Positions 1 to 9,403 of a DNA stretch of 64,000 nt are shown here, piece after piece. Under the pieces are notes generated by a model. That model saw only the letters and a program-made list of their open reading frames with translations. It was not told the DNA's origin and made no database searches. Source of the stretch: Nostoc sp. XA010 (GTDB lineage Bacteria; Cyanobacteriota; Cyanobacteriia; Cyanobacteriales; Nostocaceae); NCBI RefSeq assembly GCF_020829625.1, contig NZ_JAIVFX010000003.1:372001-436000 (forward strand), read 5' to 3'. Within the stretch, counting starts at the first letter, position 1; each line of letters begins with the position of its first letter. A program made the translations under genes and the position numbers.

Positions 1-1
1 T

Positions 2-1507
2 CATAACTTGGAATCTCTATTTCCAGGGATGAATATTCAAGAATATCATCCGTTCCGCATTACTCGTGATGCCGATTTGATCTTAGAAGAAGATGAAGCA
101 GATGATTTGTTGTTTGCCATCGAACAGGAATTGCGAAAACGGCGCTTGGGTGGAAGTCCAGTCCGGTTAGAACTTCAATCCCAGACTCCTGAAATAGTGC
201 GATCGCGATTATTGCATGATTTGGAATTAACAGAAAGCGATCTCTACGAAGTAGACGGTCTTTTGGGACTGCGGGATTTAATGTATTTTATGTCCTTGCC
301 ATTGCCGGAACTCAAAGATCCACCACGCCAATCTGTTGTACCATTACGTTTGCAAAGACTCAGGGAACCGAGTTTAGACCCAGATACGCTGGAGACGGAC
401 GAAGGAAAAGACTTTTTTGCTGTGATTCGGGAAAAGGATTTGCTTGTACACCATCCCTATCAATCCTTTTCGGCTACAGTAGTGCGTTTTATTACCCATG
501 CTGCCTACGATCCGAATGTTTTAGCCATCAAAATGACCCTTTACCGGACTTCTGGCGACTCGCCCATCGTCAACGCCTTAATTGCCGCCGCCGAAAATGG
601 TAAACAGATATCCGTACTGGTGGAATTAAAAGCACGATTTGATGAGGAGAATAATATTTACTGGGCAAAACGACTAGAAAGAGTCGGGGTTCATGTTGTC
701 TATGGTTTAGTGGGGCTGAAAACCCACAGTAAAACCGTCATGGTGGTACGACGGGAAAAAGACCGGATACGTCGGTATGTGCATATTGGTACTGGTAACT
801 ATAACCCCAAAACGGCACGACTGTATACAGATTTGGGATTGTTCAGTTGCCGTGAAGAATTAGGTGCTGACGTCACAGATTTATTTAATTTCTTGACAGG
901 CTACTCCCTGCAAAAGTCTTATCGAGAGTTGCTGGTTGCGCCTGTGAATATGCGCGATCGCTTTTTGGCACTAATTCACCGCGAAATCGAAAATGTTCAA
1001 AATGGATTTTCTGGACGCATCGTTGCCAAAATGAATTCCCTAGTTGATCCGCAAATTATAGCCACTTTATATGAAGCTTCCCGCGCCGGGGTGCAAATAG
1101 ACTTAATTATCAGGGGCGTTTGCTGTTTGCGTCCAGGACTCAAAGACATTAGTGAAAATATTCGCATAATCAGCATTGTGGGTCGCTTTTTAGAACACTC
1201 TCGGATTTATTATTTTCATAACAATACACAGGAAGAAATCTATATTGGCAGCGCCGACTGGATGCGCCGCAATTTAGATCGCCGAGTGGAAGTAATTACC
1301 CCAGTCAAAGACCCAGATATTGCCAAAGATTTGCAAGAAATTATGGGAATTATGCTTGCAGATAATCGCCAAGCTTGGGAATTACAAGCCGATGGCACTT
1401 ACGTTCAACGGCGTCCTTATGATGATTCTCCAGAAGCTAATTCACAAAAAATTCTCATTAACATGGCATTACGCTCAACTGGTATACCCTCAAACCTGAT
1501 TGATTAA
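2..1507 (+). CDS. ppk: polyphosphate kinase 1, C-terminal part (start outside window)
   Basis: Makes inorganic polyphosphate reversibly from the gamma-phosphate of ATP. The frame is open from base 2, so the true start lies upstream; about 500 codons remain of a protein usually near 700. Seen: the end of the N-terminal/head region (SLFPGM), then the two phospholipase-D-like catalytic halves. GLKTHSKTVMVV carries the conserved histidine that corresponds to the autophosphorylated residue of bacterial PPK1, followed by HIGTGNYNPKTARLYTD. RFLEHSRIYYF carries the second conserved histidine, and IGSADWMRRNLDRRVE closes the C2 domain. The protein ends normally at a TAA, and no partner gene (ppx) is visible downstream. 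Identification rests on several family motifs in order. Confidence 0.96.
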   Translation, partial: HNLESLFPGMNIQEYHPFRITRDADLILEEDEADDLLFAIEQELRKRRLGGSPVRLELQSQTPEIVRSRLLHDLELTESDLYEVDGLLGLRDLMYFMSLPLPELKDPPRQSVVPLRLQRLREPSLDPDTLETDEGKDFFAVIREKDLLVHHPYQSFSATVVRFITHAAYDPNVLAIKMTLYRTSGDSPIVNALIAAAENGKQISVLVELKARFDEENNIYWAKRLERVGVHVVYGLVGLKTHSKTVMVVRREKDRIRRYVHIGTGNYNPKTARLYTDLGLFSCREELGADVTDLFNFLTGYSLQKSYRELLVAPVNMRDRFLALIHREIENVQNGFSGRIVAKMNSLVDPQIIATLYEASRAGVQIDLIIRGVCCLRPGLKDISENIRIISIVGRFLEHSRIYYFHNNTQEEIYIGSADWMRRNLDRRVEVITPVKDPDIAKDLQEIMGIMLADNRQAWELQADGTYVQRRPYDDSPEANSQKILINMALRSTGIPSNLID

Positions 1508-1697
1508 AAATAAGTTACTTCTACCTTGACAACTAGCTCAACTTAGTTTTTTTAGAAAACTTGATTTTTCTGAGAAGTTATCTAAGTTATTTGTCATGGT
1601 TTAACACAAGTTATTCAACCATAGGATAGAGTCAGTACTGGCATTTTTTCTCATAAACTAGAGAGGTTGTTCTGAAATAATTTCGTCTTTCCCCTTA

Positions 1698-2114
1698 ATG
1701 TTAATGTTATCCTGTGAGCTTTCTACCTTGCGTGTTCTAGTAGTTGATGACCACGAACTGACTCGTTTAACCTTACAATTAGTTTTTTCTTGTCAGGAAA
1801 ATATTCAAGTAGTAGGTTTAGCCAGTAATGGTGAAGAAGCTATAGAAATGGTTAAACGTTGCCATCCTGACGTAATTGTTCTAGATTTACAGATGCCAGT
1901 CATGGATGGCTGGAGTGCGTCTAGTCACATTAAAGCTATATCTCCCAACACCCAGATCCTTGCTTACTCCTCAGTAGAAGACGTAAATTTTCAGGGGACA
2001 AAGGCAATGTCTAACTTTGATAACGTTTGCAAGAAAGACGTACCTACAAGCGAACTTATTGCACTAGTTAGGCAGTTAGGTCAGCGTACAGGAGATGGTT
2101 CGGTTGCAGGATAA
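1698..2114 (+). CDS. single-domain response regulator (receiver only)
   Basis: 138-residue protein made of one CheY-like receiver domain with no output domain. Seen: the acidic pair in LVVDDHEL near residue 17, the phospho-acceptor aspartate in VIVLDLQMPVMDG, and the conserved lysine in VCKKD. The N-terminal half resembles NarL/FixJ-type receivers, but the HTH normally following is absent; the protein stops shortly after the last receiver helix. No histidine kinase is adjacent, so its partner is unknown. A strong hairpin terminator follows at 2191. The start at 1698 is one of two close ATGs (MLML), so the first residues are uncertain. Confidence 0.88.
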   Translation: MLMLSCELSTLRVLVVDDHELTRLTLQLVFSCQENIQVVGLASNGEEAIEMVKRCHPDVIVLDLQMPVMDGWSASSHIKAISPNTQILAYSSVEDVNFQGTKAMSNFDNVCKKDVPTSELIALVRQLGQRTGDGSVAG

Positions 2115-2190
2115 ATTATACAGCTATATTGCTTCGCTAACTCACACTTAGTTGAATTCTGGGGATTTGAGGACATGATAATACTAAGAA

Positions 2191-2235
2191 GCGTCGGTAT
2201 AACCTGAAGTTTACGGTTAAACCGACGCAATTTTT
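2191..2235. terminator. rho-independent terminator hairpin, probably bidirectional
   Basis: GCGTCGGTATAACC (2191-2204) pairs with GGTTAAACCGACGC (2215-2228) as a 14-bp stem with one mismatch and a 10-nt loop, followed by AATTTTT. It lies between the convergent receiver gene and the small gene that ends at 2244. Confidence 0.8.
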
Positions 2236-2243
2236 GATAATTT

Positions 2244-2417
2244 CTACTCTACCGGAATGGTGCGTCTAAATTCATCAATTAATTCATCCAGTTCTTCCAA
2301 AGCCTGATTTACGTCAACTCTCAAACTTCCCAAATTTGGCTGCTCCAGTAGACCTAACAGGTACTCGCGTTTGCTTTGAACTACAGCAATTCGTTCTTTT
2401 ATAGTCTGTATATCCAT
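2244..2417 (-). CDS. small conserved hypothetical protein, 57 aa
   Basis: Short acidic, helical protein with no motif I can assign. The frame extends upstream to 2474, but the ATG at 2417 (MDIQTIKERI) is preferred because AGGA lies about 9 nt upstream, and the upstream residues look like translated leader. The sequence is rich in Leu, Glu and Asp (QALEELDELIDEFRR) and could form a helical hairpin or short coiled coil. It converges on the receiver gene with the 2191 hairpin between them. Function unknown. Confidence 0.55.
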   Translation of the reverse strand: MDIQTIKERIAVVQSKREYLLGLLEQPNLGSLRVDVNQALEELDELIDEFRRTIPVE

Positions 2418-2725
2418 TATTTTTTTCCTATCTTTAACTACCTTTAAATTTAAAGTTAACTCAAAATCCAACATTCTGGGGCAATAATACGCCCTTACTA
2501 GTCTACTACACGAACTTTGTGCTTTAGAAATCCGTGTTCTTGCGTCTACGCAAATTCTTATACAAAGAAGGCAAAACCCCTTGACTTCTTACCGTGTCAG
2601 TCTTAACCTACCAATTTGGAGTTGGTTGAATATTACTGTCTAGGAAGGATGTTCTTCCCTAATTAGTTATTTATAGCCGATGATAATAAAACTGAGGTAT
2701 TCAGAATTTATATTAATTTAAGCTC

Positions 2726-3295
2726 ATGCTACGCAAAATCTCTTTGGGAACACTCGGTTTAACTATCGGCGGCATATTAACCATTATGGGTTTCGTCGCC
2801 TATGGTGTTAATAATGCCACATTAAATCTTGTCGGATTTTTTTACGGAATTCCTCTATTATTGGGAGGATTGGCGCTGAAAGCTAATGAACTAAAGCCAG
2901 TGCCCTTTACTGAAACTACGTCACCGTCAGCATTGATATTGCGGGAACAGCAAGCAACTGACACCCAAAATAAAATTCGCAAAGACATCACCCGATATTG
3001 TTACGGTCAAGATGCTCATCTAGATACAACACTTGCTTTTCTGGGTTTGAGTCCTTCAGATCAGGAACGACCAACAGTAACAGGCTTGCGAGAAACAGAA
3101 GTTAATGGCAGCTATGCCCTAGTTTTAGAATTTGATTCACCGCTAATACCAATTGATGTCTGGCAACAAAAGCAGGAAAAAATGACTAACTATTTTGGTC
3201 CTGGATTGGAGGTTCAAATAACCCAGCCATCTGAAAACAAAATTGAGCTAGCACTGATCAATACTCAAAAAGAGTCACTAGTCACTAGTCAATAG
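2726..3295 (+). CDS. DUF2854 family membrane protein
   Basis: 189 residues. Two hydrophobic segments near the N-terminus (about residues 8-30 and 36-52, separated by a short NNATLN loop) are followed by a soluble domain. This matches the DUF2854 family, which is found in cyanobacteria and in plant plastids and whose function is not established. The conserved part includes YCYGQDAHLDTTLAFLGL and DSPLIPIDVWQ. The start is an ATG at 2726. The last residues (SLVTSQ) are read from a TAGTCACTAGTCA-like repeat, so the C-terminal tail may be recent extra sequence. Family recognition is from memory of the conserved motifs. Confidence 0.8.
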   Translation: MLRKISLGTLGLTIGGILTIMGFVAYGVNNATLNLVGFFYGIPLLLGGLALKANELKPVPFTETTSPSALILREQQATDTQNKIRKDITRYCYGQDAHLDTTLAFLGLSPSDQERPTVTGLRETEVNGSYALVLEFDSPLIPIDVWQQKQEKMTNYFGPGLEVQITQPSENKIELALINTQKESLVTSQ

Positions 3296-3509
3296 TCAAG
3301 AACAAAAATTCTCGTTACCCAAATTCGATTCTTTTATGTACCAATCCTGAATCAAACGCGCATCTCCCAAATTATCAAAGAAGTTGGGGATTTGCCAATA
3401 CGGTTCGAATAAGCAGGGTGAGCAGGGCATAAAAGAGGGTATTTTTGAGTAATTCTTCTCTCATCCTGCTTCCAATACTGCGTAGGTTAAGCCTAAAAAA
3501 TAACTCCAA

Positions 3510-3586
3510 TGTAGGTTGGGTTGAGGAACAAAACCTAACATTCTCAGGACTTTGTTGGGTAACACTTAAGTTCAACCCAACCTACA
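3510..3586. repeat. inverted-repeat element with TGTAGGTTGGGTTGA ends
   Basis: A 15-bp terminal sequence TGTAGGTTGGGTTGA (3510-3524) recurs inverted at 3572-3586, enclosing about 47 bp. This is a small MITE-like element or dispersed palindrome. An open frame through it (3375-3575, minus) has no protein-like character and is not called. Confidence 0.6.
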
Positions 3587-3630
3587 AATCTATTGTCTGT
3601 TATGCTACTTTTTAATCGCTAACTAAAAAG

Positions 3631-3891
3631 TTACTTTTCTAAACGAACTGCATACCACTGCAAATATTGCCCAGGAGCAATATCTAATTCGCAGGTAGTG
3701 TCAAGTAAATATTGTGCTTGAGCTTCCGCATTATCAAATTTTTGTAAGTCAGGCGGCAAATCTTGAATTACAAGTTGTTGAAGAGTTGTTTTGAGCTTTT
3801 CTAATAACTCTGATTGTGTCAGAAATTGTTCTGGTTGATTTGTTTCTAGAACAACAAAGTGTTCTTGCTGATACATTAATGAATCTGGCAT
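3631..3891 (-). CDS. chlororespiratory reduction 7 (CRR7) family protein
   Basis: 86-residue soluble protein matching the CRR7 family. In plants, CRR7 is needed for accumulation of the chloroplast NDH (photosynthetic complex I) subcomplex A; cyanobacterial members are short and little studied. Seen: an N-terminal LMYQQEHFVVLETNQPEQFL block, a central DLPPDLQKF, and a C-terminal ELDIAPGQYLQWYAVRLEK, which is the most conserved part as I recall it. Length fits the family. It stands alone, with repeats on one side and an AT-rich gap on the other. The role in this organism is inferred from the plant family. Confidence 0.72.
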   Translation of the reverse strand: MPDSLMYQQEHFVVLETNQPEQFLTQSELLEKLKTTLQQLVIQDLPPDLQKFDNAEAQAQYLLDTTCELDIAPGQYLQWYAVRLEK

Positions 3892-4487
3892 TTTGAATAT
3901 TTAGTGAAAGTGAATGGGAATAGGTTTTGATTTTTGGTGAAAGAAAATGGCAGTTTTATATGCTAATTCTGAATTAATTGTAAGATTAATCTATTCAATA
4001 AGTCTTAATTTAGCATATCTAAATTTTATAGAGTATTATTTATTAATTTGGTGTATTTATTTTAGAATAAATAACTATAAGTTTTTATTTAGCTAAAATA
4101 TATTCCCAATAAAATAATAATTTTTAATTATTTTATTAACCCAATATTAATCTACAAAAAAGCTTTGTTTAAGGTCAATTTATATTCTATGTAATTATAC
4201 TAGAAATCTCTAGCCGTTGTCGAATAGACTAAATAAATTTGAGTCAAGCGATATTAATATTTAGTGTTAACTATCTTTTGAGCGCACTTGTGATTTTTGC
4301 TTTGCGCTGTATCTTTAGGTTTCTAAACCAACTACAGAATTAAATAAATAAGGTATGGATTTGCAATTTTTTTTAAAATCGCAATTTAACTTTAACAATG
4401 GGGAAATATAAAAGTAATATTTCCTCTCCTAACCATAGGCGAACAAAAAGGTAAGAATTGCCTTCGTGTTCCAATTATAGATTGTCT
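3892..4487. other. AT-rich intergenic region
   Basis: About 600 bp, very AT-rich, between the divergent CRR7-like gene and the 4488 ORF. No credible open frame, tRNA or strong hairpin seen; it probably holds the two divergent promoters. Confidence 0.5.
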
Positions 4488-4688
4488 ATGCAACTTAGTT
4501 ATCTACCGCTTGCTTGGCTCATTAACCTTGAGCAGTCTATTATCAAAAAACACTTGATTGTGAAGTCAGACACACCTTTGCCGCAAATCCTGGCATTGAT
4601 GAAAAGAGCGATCGCCCCCACGCGATTGAGTTGCACAGCCTTTTTCAGGATAGTTCTGCAAGTGGAAGGCAACTCATGTCAGGCATAA
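4488..4688 (+). pseudogene. CBS-domain N-terminal remnant overlapping the next gene
   Basis: An ATG-started 66-codon frame whose first 45 residues (through HLIVKSDTPLPQILALMKRA) resemble the start of the CBS domains that begin many cyanobacterial CBS-GAF-PAS sensor proteins. After that, resemblance stops and the frame ends 13 bases inside the receiver-GGDEF gene. It is either the broken front end of an older sensor gene or a short translated leader coupled to the next gene. The spacer includes a HIP1 octamer at 4608. The CBS resemblance is from pattern memory only. Confidence 0.4.
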
Positions 4689-5701
4689 CTCCATTTTCTG
4701 TTTCTAAGCAACCACCACTGATTCTAGTAGCTGATGATGACAAGACCATCCGAGTATTGTTGCGTAAAGTTATGGAACAAGAAGGTTATCGAGTGGTCGA
4801 GGCCAATGATGGTAAGCAATGTTTAGATGCTTACGAGATTATCAAACCGGATATAGTTTTGCTAGATGCTGTAATGCCTGTGATGGATGGTTTTACCTGC
4901 TGTAAGCACTTGCTCCAGATTGCCAGGAATAATTTAATCTCAGCCCTTGCAACCTTTGATACTGACTCTGGACTTAATAATACTGTGATATCCAAGATAT
5001 GGAAGCGCACTCCCATATTGATGATCACATGCTTGGATGATGAAGAATCCGTAGACCGTGCTTTTGAAGCAGGGGCGACTGATTATGTCACTAAGCCAAT
5101 CCACTGGCCTGTATTACGCCAGCGATTGCGTCGCCTGCTACAGCAAGCACAAGTCTACAAACAGTTGGAGGCGGCAAACCAAGCTTTATACCACCTCGCC
5201 AATGTAGATGGCTTAACTGAGTTGGCAAATCGCCGCCGTTTTGACGATTATCTCAATACTCAGTGGATTAATCTGGCACAAGAGGAATCTCCTCTGTCAA
5301 TGATTTTATGTGATATCGACTATTTTAAATTTTATAACGATAAATATGGTCATCCTGCTGGAGATGTCTGTTTACAAAAGGTAGGTGCTTTATTAAGCCT
5401 CAAGGTGCAAAAACATCAGGATTTAGTAGCGCGTTATGGTGGCGAAGAATTTGCTGTGATTCTGCCATATACGCCTACATCTGGCGCACTTCACGTTGCC
5501 GCAGCGATACAAGAGGGAATCAAAGATTTGCAAATTGTTCACGATGGGTCTGCGGTGAGTCAGCATGTCACGCTAAGTATGGGCGTGGCTACTGTTGTGC
5601 CCACTTGGGAATCCTCACCTTCAGATTTGATTGTGCAGGCAGATAAAGCACTCTACCAAGCAAAGACTGAGGGGCGCGATCGCTTTGTCTCAAGTTTTTA
5701 A
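4676..5701 (+). CDS. receiver-GGDEF diguanylate cyclase (PleD/WspR-like)
   Basis: Predicted phosphorylation-controlled synthase of cyclic di-GMP. Start: the ATG at 4676 with GGAAGG about 6 nt upstream is preferred over a TTG at 4631. Receiver at residues about 15-155: acidic cluster 20-22, acceptor Asp64 in VLLDAVMPVMDG, Lys140 in YVTKPIHW. The receiver carries an unusual insertion of some 25 residues at about 82-110. GGDEF domain at about 175-340: CDIDYFKFYND and active-site GGEEF at 255-259. The inhibitory-site position, usually RxxD, reads KHQD, so product inhibition may be weakened. No kinase is adjacent; the CBS-like remnant precedes it. Confidence 0.9.
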   Translation: MSGITPFSVSKQPPLILVADDDKTIRVLLRKVMEQEGYRVVEANDGKQCLDAYEIIKPDIVLLDAVMPVMDGFTCCKHLLQIARNNLISALATFDTDSGLNNTVISKIWKRTPILMITCLDDEESVDRAFEAGATDYVTKPIHWPVLRQRLRRLLQQAQVYKQLEAANQALYHLANVDGLTELANRRRFDDYLNTQWINLAQEESPLSMILCDIDYFKFYNDKYGHPAGDVCLQKVGALLSLKVQKHQDLVARYGGEEFAVILPYTPTSGALHVAAAIQEGIKDLQIVHDGSAVSQHVTLSMGVATVVPTWESSPSDLIVQADKALYQAKTEGRDRFVSSF

Positions 5702-5702
5702 T

Positions 5703-5727
5703 TGTCATTTGTCATTAGTCATTTGTG
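5703..5727 (+). repeat. short TCATTTG/TCATTAG heptamer repeat
   Basis: Imperfect tandem heptamers directly after the GGDEF stop codon, the complement of the TAATGAC repeat family seen elsewhere in the window. Confidence 0.6.
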
Positions 5728-5897
5728 AATGGCCAGAAATAAAAAGTACAGAGCAAATAAATTTATTTATGGAAAATAAAAAATGTATTTCGAGACACGT
5801 AGTGCAAGAAATACTACCTCAGTTGACTCAGAGCAAATAAATTTATGGGCTTGGTAAATTTTTGACTTTTGACTTCCCCAAAGGGGCTGACCAATCT

Positions 5898-7085
5898 CTA
5901 AGAAGGATAAACTGGTAGTGTGAAGTGGAACCATGCTCCGTTATTGGGGGCAGAATCTACCCAAATTTGACCATAATGTGCCAGGATGATGCGTTGGCAT
6001 AAACAAAGACCAATCCCGTAACCTTCTGTACCTTCATCCCGTTGCAGGCGGAAGTGATTTTCAAAGATGCGATCGCGATTCTCTATAGGAATACCAGGCC
6101 CGGTATCGCCGATACTAAACTGAACTTTTTGGGTAGTGCGATGCAATCCGGCAATGCTAATCTTGCCACCTTCTGGGGTATATTTGATGGCATTATCCAA
6201 CAGATTCACTAACACTTGCCGGATGCGTTCTGGGTCAGCATATACATAAGGCAAGTCATTAGGAATATCTGTTTCTACCTCTTGGGATTTGGCGGTGTAG
6301 CGATCGCACAATTCTTCTAGTACATCTAAGCACACTTTACCCAGTTGTACTTTTTGTGGTATAATTGGCAACTCTGTATCTTTGCCACGACCAACCTCTA
6401 AAAGGTCAGCAATCATCCGGTCAATAACCTTAGTTTGATTGCGGGCTTGTTTTAATAAATGCGTCGTCATTGATGGCTTGAGGCGCTGGAATTGCCCAGT
6501 CTCTAAATTGTAATTAGATTGGAGAGTTTCAATAGCGATCGCAGCAGCAGTTAGCGGATTGCGGAGATCGTGCGCCAGCATAGCAATCACCCGGTCTTTA
6601 AACTGTAGCTGCTCTTGGAGGTTATCTTTTTCCTGTTTCAAGCGAAAAATTTCGTCTGAGAGTCGAATTAGTTCCGCAGAAACAGCAACTGAACGGATAG
6701 TGGATTTGGGTGATGTCGCCCTAGGATTGTCGTCGATACGTTCTTGTAAGTCTTCCTGTACTTTTAAGTAGGCGTCTACAGCCGCTTGCCAGCGAGGCCA
6801 CCAGTTTTTTAATTGCGCTATGATATTACTCCCAGCCAGAACCTGTCGTGGTTCGGGATGGATTTTAATTAAAGCTGGCGTTGCGATCAATTTAAAGTGT
6901 TCTGCTAAGTAAGGTTGTTGTCCAACATCAATAGTTTCAACTTCAAAACTATACTCAGCCTGCAATTCTTTTAAGTAAGCACGGATTCGCTGCACTTGTT
7001 GTCGGGACTTGGGTCGTCCATCGACAAACAGTAGCAGTTGGAGTGGAGCCTCAGAATAAATAGGCTGATCCTGGGAAACTTGCAT
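5898..7085 (-). CDS. sasA: circadian clock output histidine kinase SasA
   Basis: Sensor kinase that binds KaiC through a KaiB-like thioredoxin-fold domain and passes clock timing to the regulator RpaA. Seen: KaiB-like domain at residues about 14-100 ([36 protein letters not shown]), a helical linker at about 135-165, HisKA with His172 in [14 protein letters not shown], and HATPase with N-box [17 protein letters not shown] and G-boxes GDTGPGIP and [10 protein letters not shown]. Soluble, no membrane segment. 395 residues from the ATG at 7085; a TTG at 7112 would add nine residues, and neither start has a clear Shine-Dalgarno. kaiABC are not in this window. Length and domain order fit SasA closely. 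Confidence 0.95.
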   Translation of the reverse strand: MQVSQDQPIYSEAPLQLLLFVDGRPKSRQQVQRIRAYLKELQAEYSFEVETIDVGQQPYLAEHFKLIATPALIKIHPEPRQVLAGSNIIAQLKNWWPRWQAAVDAYLKVQEDLQERIDDNPRATSPKSTIRSVAVSAELIRLSDEIFRLKQEKDNLQEQLQFKDRVIAMLAHDLRNPLTAAAIAIETLQSNYNLETGQFQRLKPSMTTHLLKQARNQTKVIDRMIADLLEVGRGKDTELPIIPQKVQLGKVCLDVLEELCDRYTAKSQEVETDIPNDLPYVYADPERIRQVLVNLLDNAIKYTPEGGKISIAGLHRTTQKVQFSIGDTGPGIPIENRDRIFENHFRLQRDEGTEGYGIGLCLCQRIILAHYGQIWVDSAPNNGAWFHFTLPVYPS

Positions 7086-8227
7086 GTAATCGTGTTTCAG
7101 CACTGGTAACAACCCGGCGACGCTTTACAGAAAGTAAAATAGACTGACGGTTGTCGATGGTCGTTGTTTTTTCTTCAATTTAATATCTATTTTAGATTCT
7201 TAATACTCCTATCAGTTCTGCGTTTTTGACATCAGATATATCTTTTTCACCCTTTTGCCCGGTTTTGGTTAACTTTATCTCCAAGAAACACCCAAGTCCG
7301 TTGAATATAAGTCTTAATTTGCCCTGAAGCAAAAATTTTCGCCAGAGCTAGCAGGTGAAAAGTTTAACACTGTGTCAATTTGAGTACTTGTTTTGAACAA
7401 GTAACCACCGAAGCAAACGCAGACGCTAATTGTATCTAATCTATCAGGAAGTTGTTAACTGTTCAGACCAAATTTGTAGAGGGCTTTCTCAACCGTCAGT
7501 GCATCCGATGAAGTGTTTTTTTTGCCTCTACCCAATCCTAGTAATAATTGGGAAAACAGTCACAGCTAAGTATGTACTGTCTCTATAACTTGCGAAGCGC
7601 ACCTTTTGTCGAGCCTTCCTACAAGAACCCCCACCCTATACCAGAAGAACAGGGGATGGATTGCCAAAGAGAAAACTTTGGATAACATAGAGGCGATGCC
7701 TACGGCGGTAAACTACGCACTTTTAGAGAAAGCACTCACTGCTTTCGAGGCTGCCAAGAAAGTCTTGACTATAGCACAAGTAGCACTTTTCCTAGAAAAT
7801 CAATCTAGAGATACTAGAGAAACTGCCGTGACACTTGACTACTTTGCCTATTATCACCCCGACCCCAAGAACCACAGACTTACGCTAAGTTCCTGAAATT
7901 GCTTAATAGTGGCATTTTTCACCTATTGCCTTATTCAGCTTACCATCGTCAGATGAATAATTTCCAGAATCGATTGTCAGCGGACGTTAGCGAACTTTAT
8001 CCATTCCCCTCCTTGAGTGAGGCTAAAGGGGCCTTTAGTCCTAGTCTATCACTTCAGTTGCTTGGCGAGCGCATTACAACTAGTGCATCTGGAAGAAGAT
8101 TAGAGCTTTTGCTAGCTACACTGTTCTTTGGTGAGTTAACAATCAGTTATCGGCTATGTCAACTGAATATTTCCAGAACTCTTTAAATCGCAGAGAACTT
8201 AAAAGGTAAAGTTGGCTTGACACAGTA
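7086..8227. other. long stretch without a convincing gene
   Basis: About 1.1 kb. Two open frames on the plus strand (7606-7896 from a TTG or ATG 7696, and 7899-8186) lack family resemblance. The first runs through a copy of the HIP1-split repeat at 7693, so it is likely repeat-derived or decayed. A CT-rich palindromic-looking segment lies near 8010-8045. Confidence 0.45.
7693..7718 (+). repeat. HIP1-split repeat, 18-nt insert variant
   Basis: GCGAT, then GCCTACGGCGGTAAACTA (18 nt), then CGC. Related to the 29-bp copies at 23756 and 54300 but three bases shorter. Confidence 0.6.
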
Positions 8228-9115
8228 TTAGTTTTCCTGAACCAGCAAAACTGATTTCACAGGACGCTTTATAGGATTTCCTTCCAAATCAACCTTCCCG
8301 TAAAAAGTTTTGCCATTGTAATAAAGCGAAGACGAACTCCCCCCATCAAGATTCATCGCTTGATCAGCACCAAGAGTTTTCATAAAATCAGCTAATGCTG
8401 GCAAAGATATCCCATTAGCGGGAGCCGAGGGTTTTTGAGCCACCATCACTAAAACAACGCTCCCATCACGGGTAATACCCACGGCAGTTCTGGCGTTAGG
8501 TTGGTTGCTGCCAAGTGCATCTCGTTTATTGGTATTATCTACAAAGCCCTCTTTTGCTAACGTGAGTTCTGGTAATAGGTTTGGGCCTGCGCCTATAGAA
8601 TCGACTAACTGACAACCTGCTGGCGGTGACTGATTGTGTAGAGCAATGGCATAGCGGTTAGTTTGCCCACATAAGTAGCGGCGGAATTCTGCGCGATTGA
8701 ATATTTTACCCAGGTAAGGTTTTAAGTTGGGATTATTCACTAATCGCTCGTTTTCCTTGGGGTCAGCAACCAACTTCCCGTATAAGATGACATAAGATGT
8801 AGATTTTTGGTTAACTGGGTCAAAAAAACCTGCGTTCAAAATAGCTACGGCTCGATGCTTTTGGGCAAATTCCTCTACAGTGGCTACCTTCTGTGATAAT
8901 GCAGGAGTTACCAAAAATTTGCTATTAGCTGGAATCAACAGAACGTGAGCAATGCTTTGGGGTAAAGTGCGCTCGAAGTAGCGGATAGTTTTTGGTGGTG
9001 AAGATGCAACAGTTGGTATTGACGGTGTTGAGAAACGCAAGTTCAACCACAACACCATTGCCAAACTAATTAATATCAAAGCCAATAGTTTGATTTTTCT
9101 CACATTTAAACTCAC
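8228..9115 (-). CDS. membrane-anchored phosphodiester glycosidase family protein
   Basis: 295 residues. N-terminal positively charged stretch and one hydrophobic segment (about residues 9-25, LLALILISLAMVLWLNL) give a signal anchor or uncleaved signal peptide, so the rest is probably periplasmic. The rest matches the phosphodiester glycosidase (NAGPA/exopolysaccharide-associated) domain: AILNAGFFDPVNQKSTSYVI, ARTAVGITRDGSVVLVMV, and DQAMNLDGGSSSSLYYNG, the signature C-terminal block. In other organisms this domain removes GlcNAc from phosphodiester-linked sugars; the substrate here is unknown. Stand-alone gene; downstream is the poorly coding 7.1-8.2 kb stretch. Confidence 0.85.
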   Translation of the reverse strand: MSLNVRKIKLLALILISLAMVLWLNLRFSTPSIPTVASSPPKTIRYFERTLPQSIAHVLLIPANSKFLVTPALSQKVATVEEFAQKHRAVAILNAGFFDPVNQKSTSYVILYGKLVADPKENERLVNNPNLKPYLGKIFNRAEFRRYLCGQTNRYAIALHNQSPPAGCQLVDSIGAGPNLLPELTLAKEGFVDNTNKRDALGSNQPNARTAVGITRDGSVVLVMVAQKPSAPANGISLPALADFMKTLGADQAMNLDGGSSSSLYYNGKTFYGKVDLEGNPIKRPVKSVLLVQEN

Positions 9116-9403
9116 TTGCAGTTAGCTCAAACAGGACTTAGGCAATAATACTTCGCAAACTCTTATTCCTCCGTGTTCTCTGTGCCTCTGTAGTTCGATT
9201 TTCGTTAAAGCGATCGCTAATTTTTAACTGATAGTAAAAATGCTCTCAAAAGCCCTACTCGATTAGAACTGTCGCACACCTTGCTGTATAAGCATTTTAA
9301 AGACTTTTCACTCTTATAAGAGCTTGAAAACTTTGCTATTATGTACACATCCGCGAAACTAAACCTTAAAACCCAAATACAGCAAAGCTTTCAAAGGTCA
9401 GCC

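Noticed and set aside
3395..3420. GGTTCGAAT as a tRNA T-arm
   Set aside because: No matching acceptor, D or anticodon arms can be drawn around it.
3375..3575. 66-codon minus-strand frame
   Set aside because: It runs through the TGTAGGTTGGG inverted repeat and has no Shine-Dalgarno or protein-like pattern.
7606..8186. Two plus-strand frames (96 and 95 codons)
   Set aside because: No family match, non-ATG start for the longest form, and the first contains a dispersed repeat; more likely decayed DNA.
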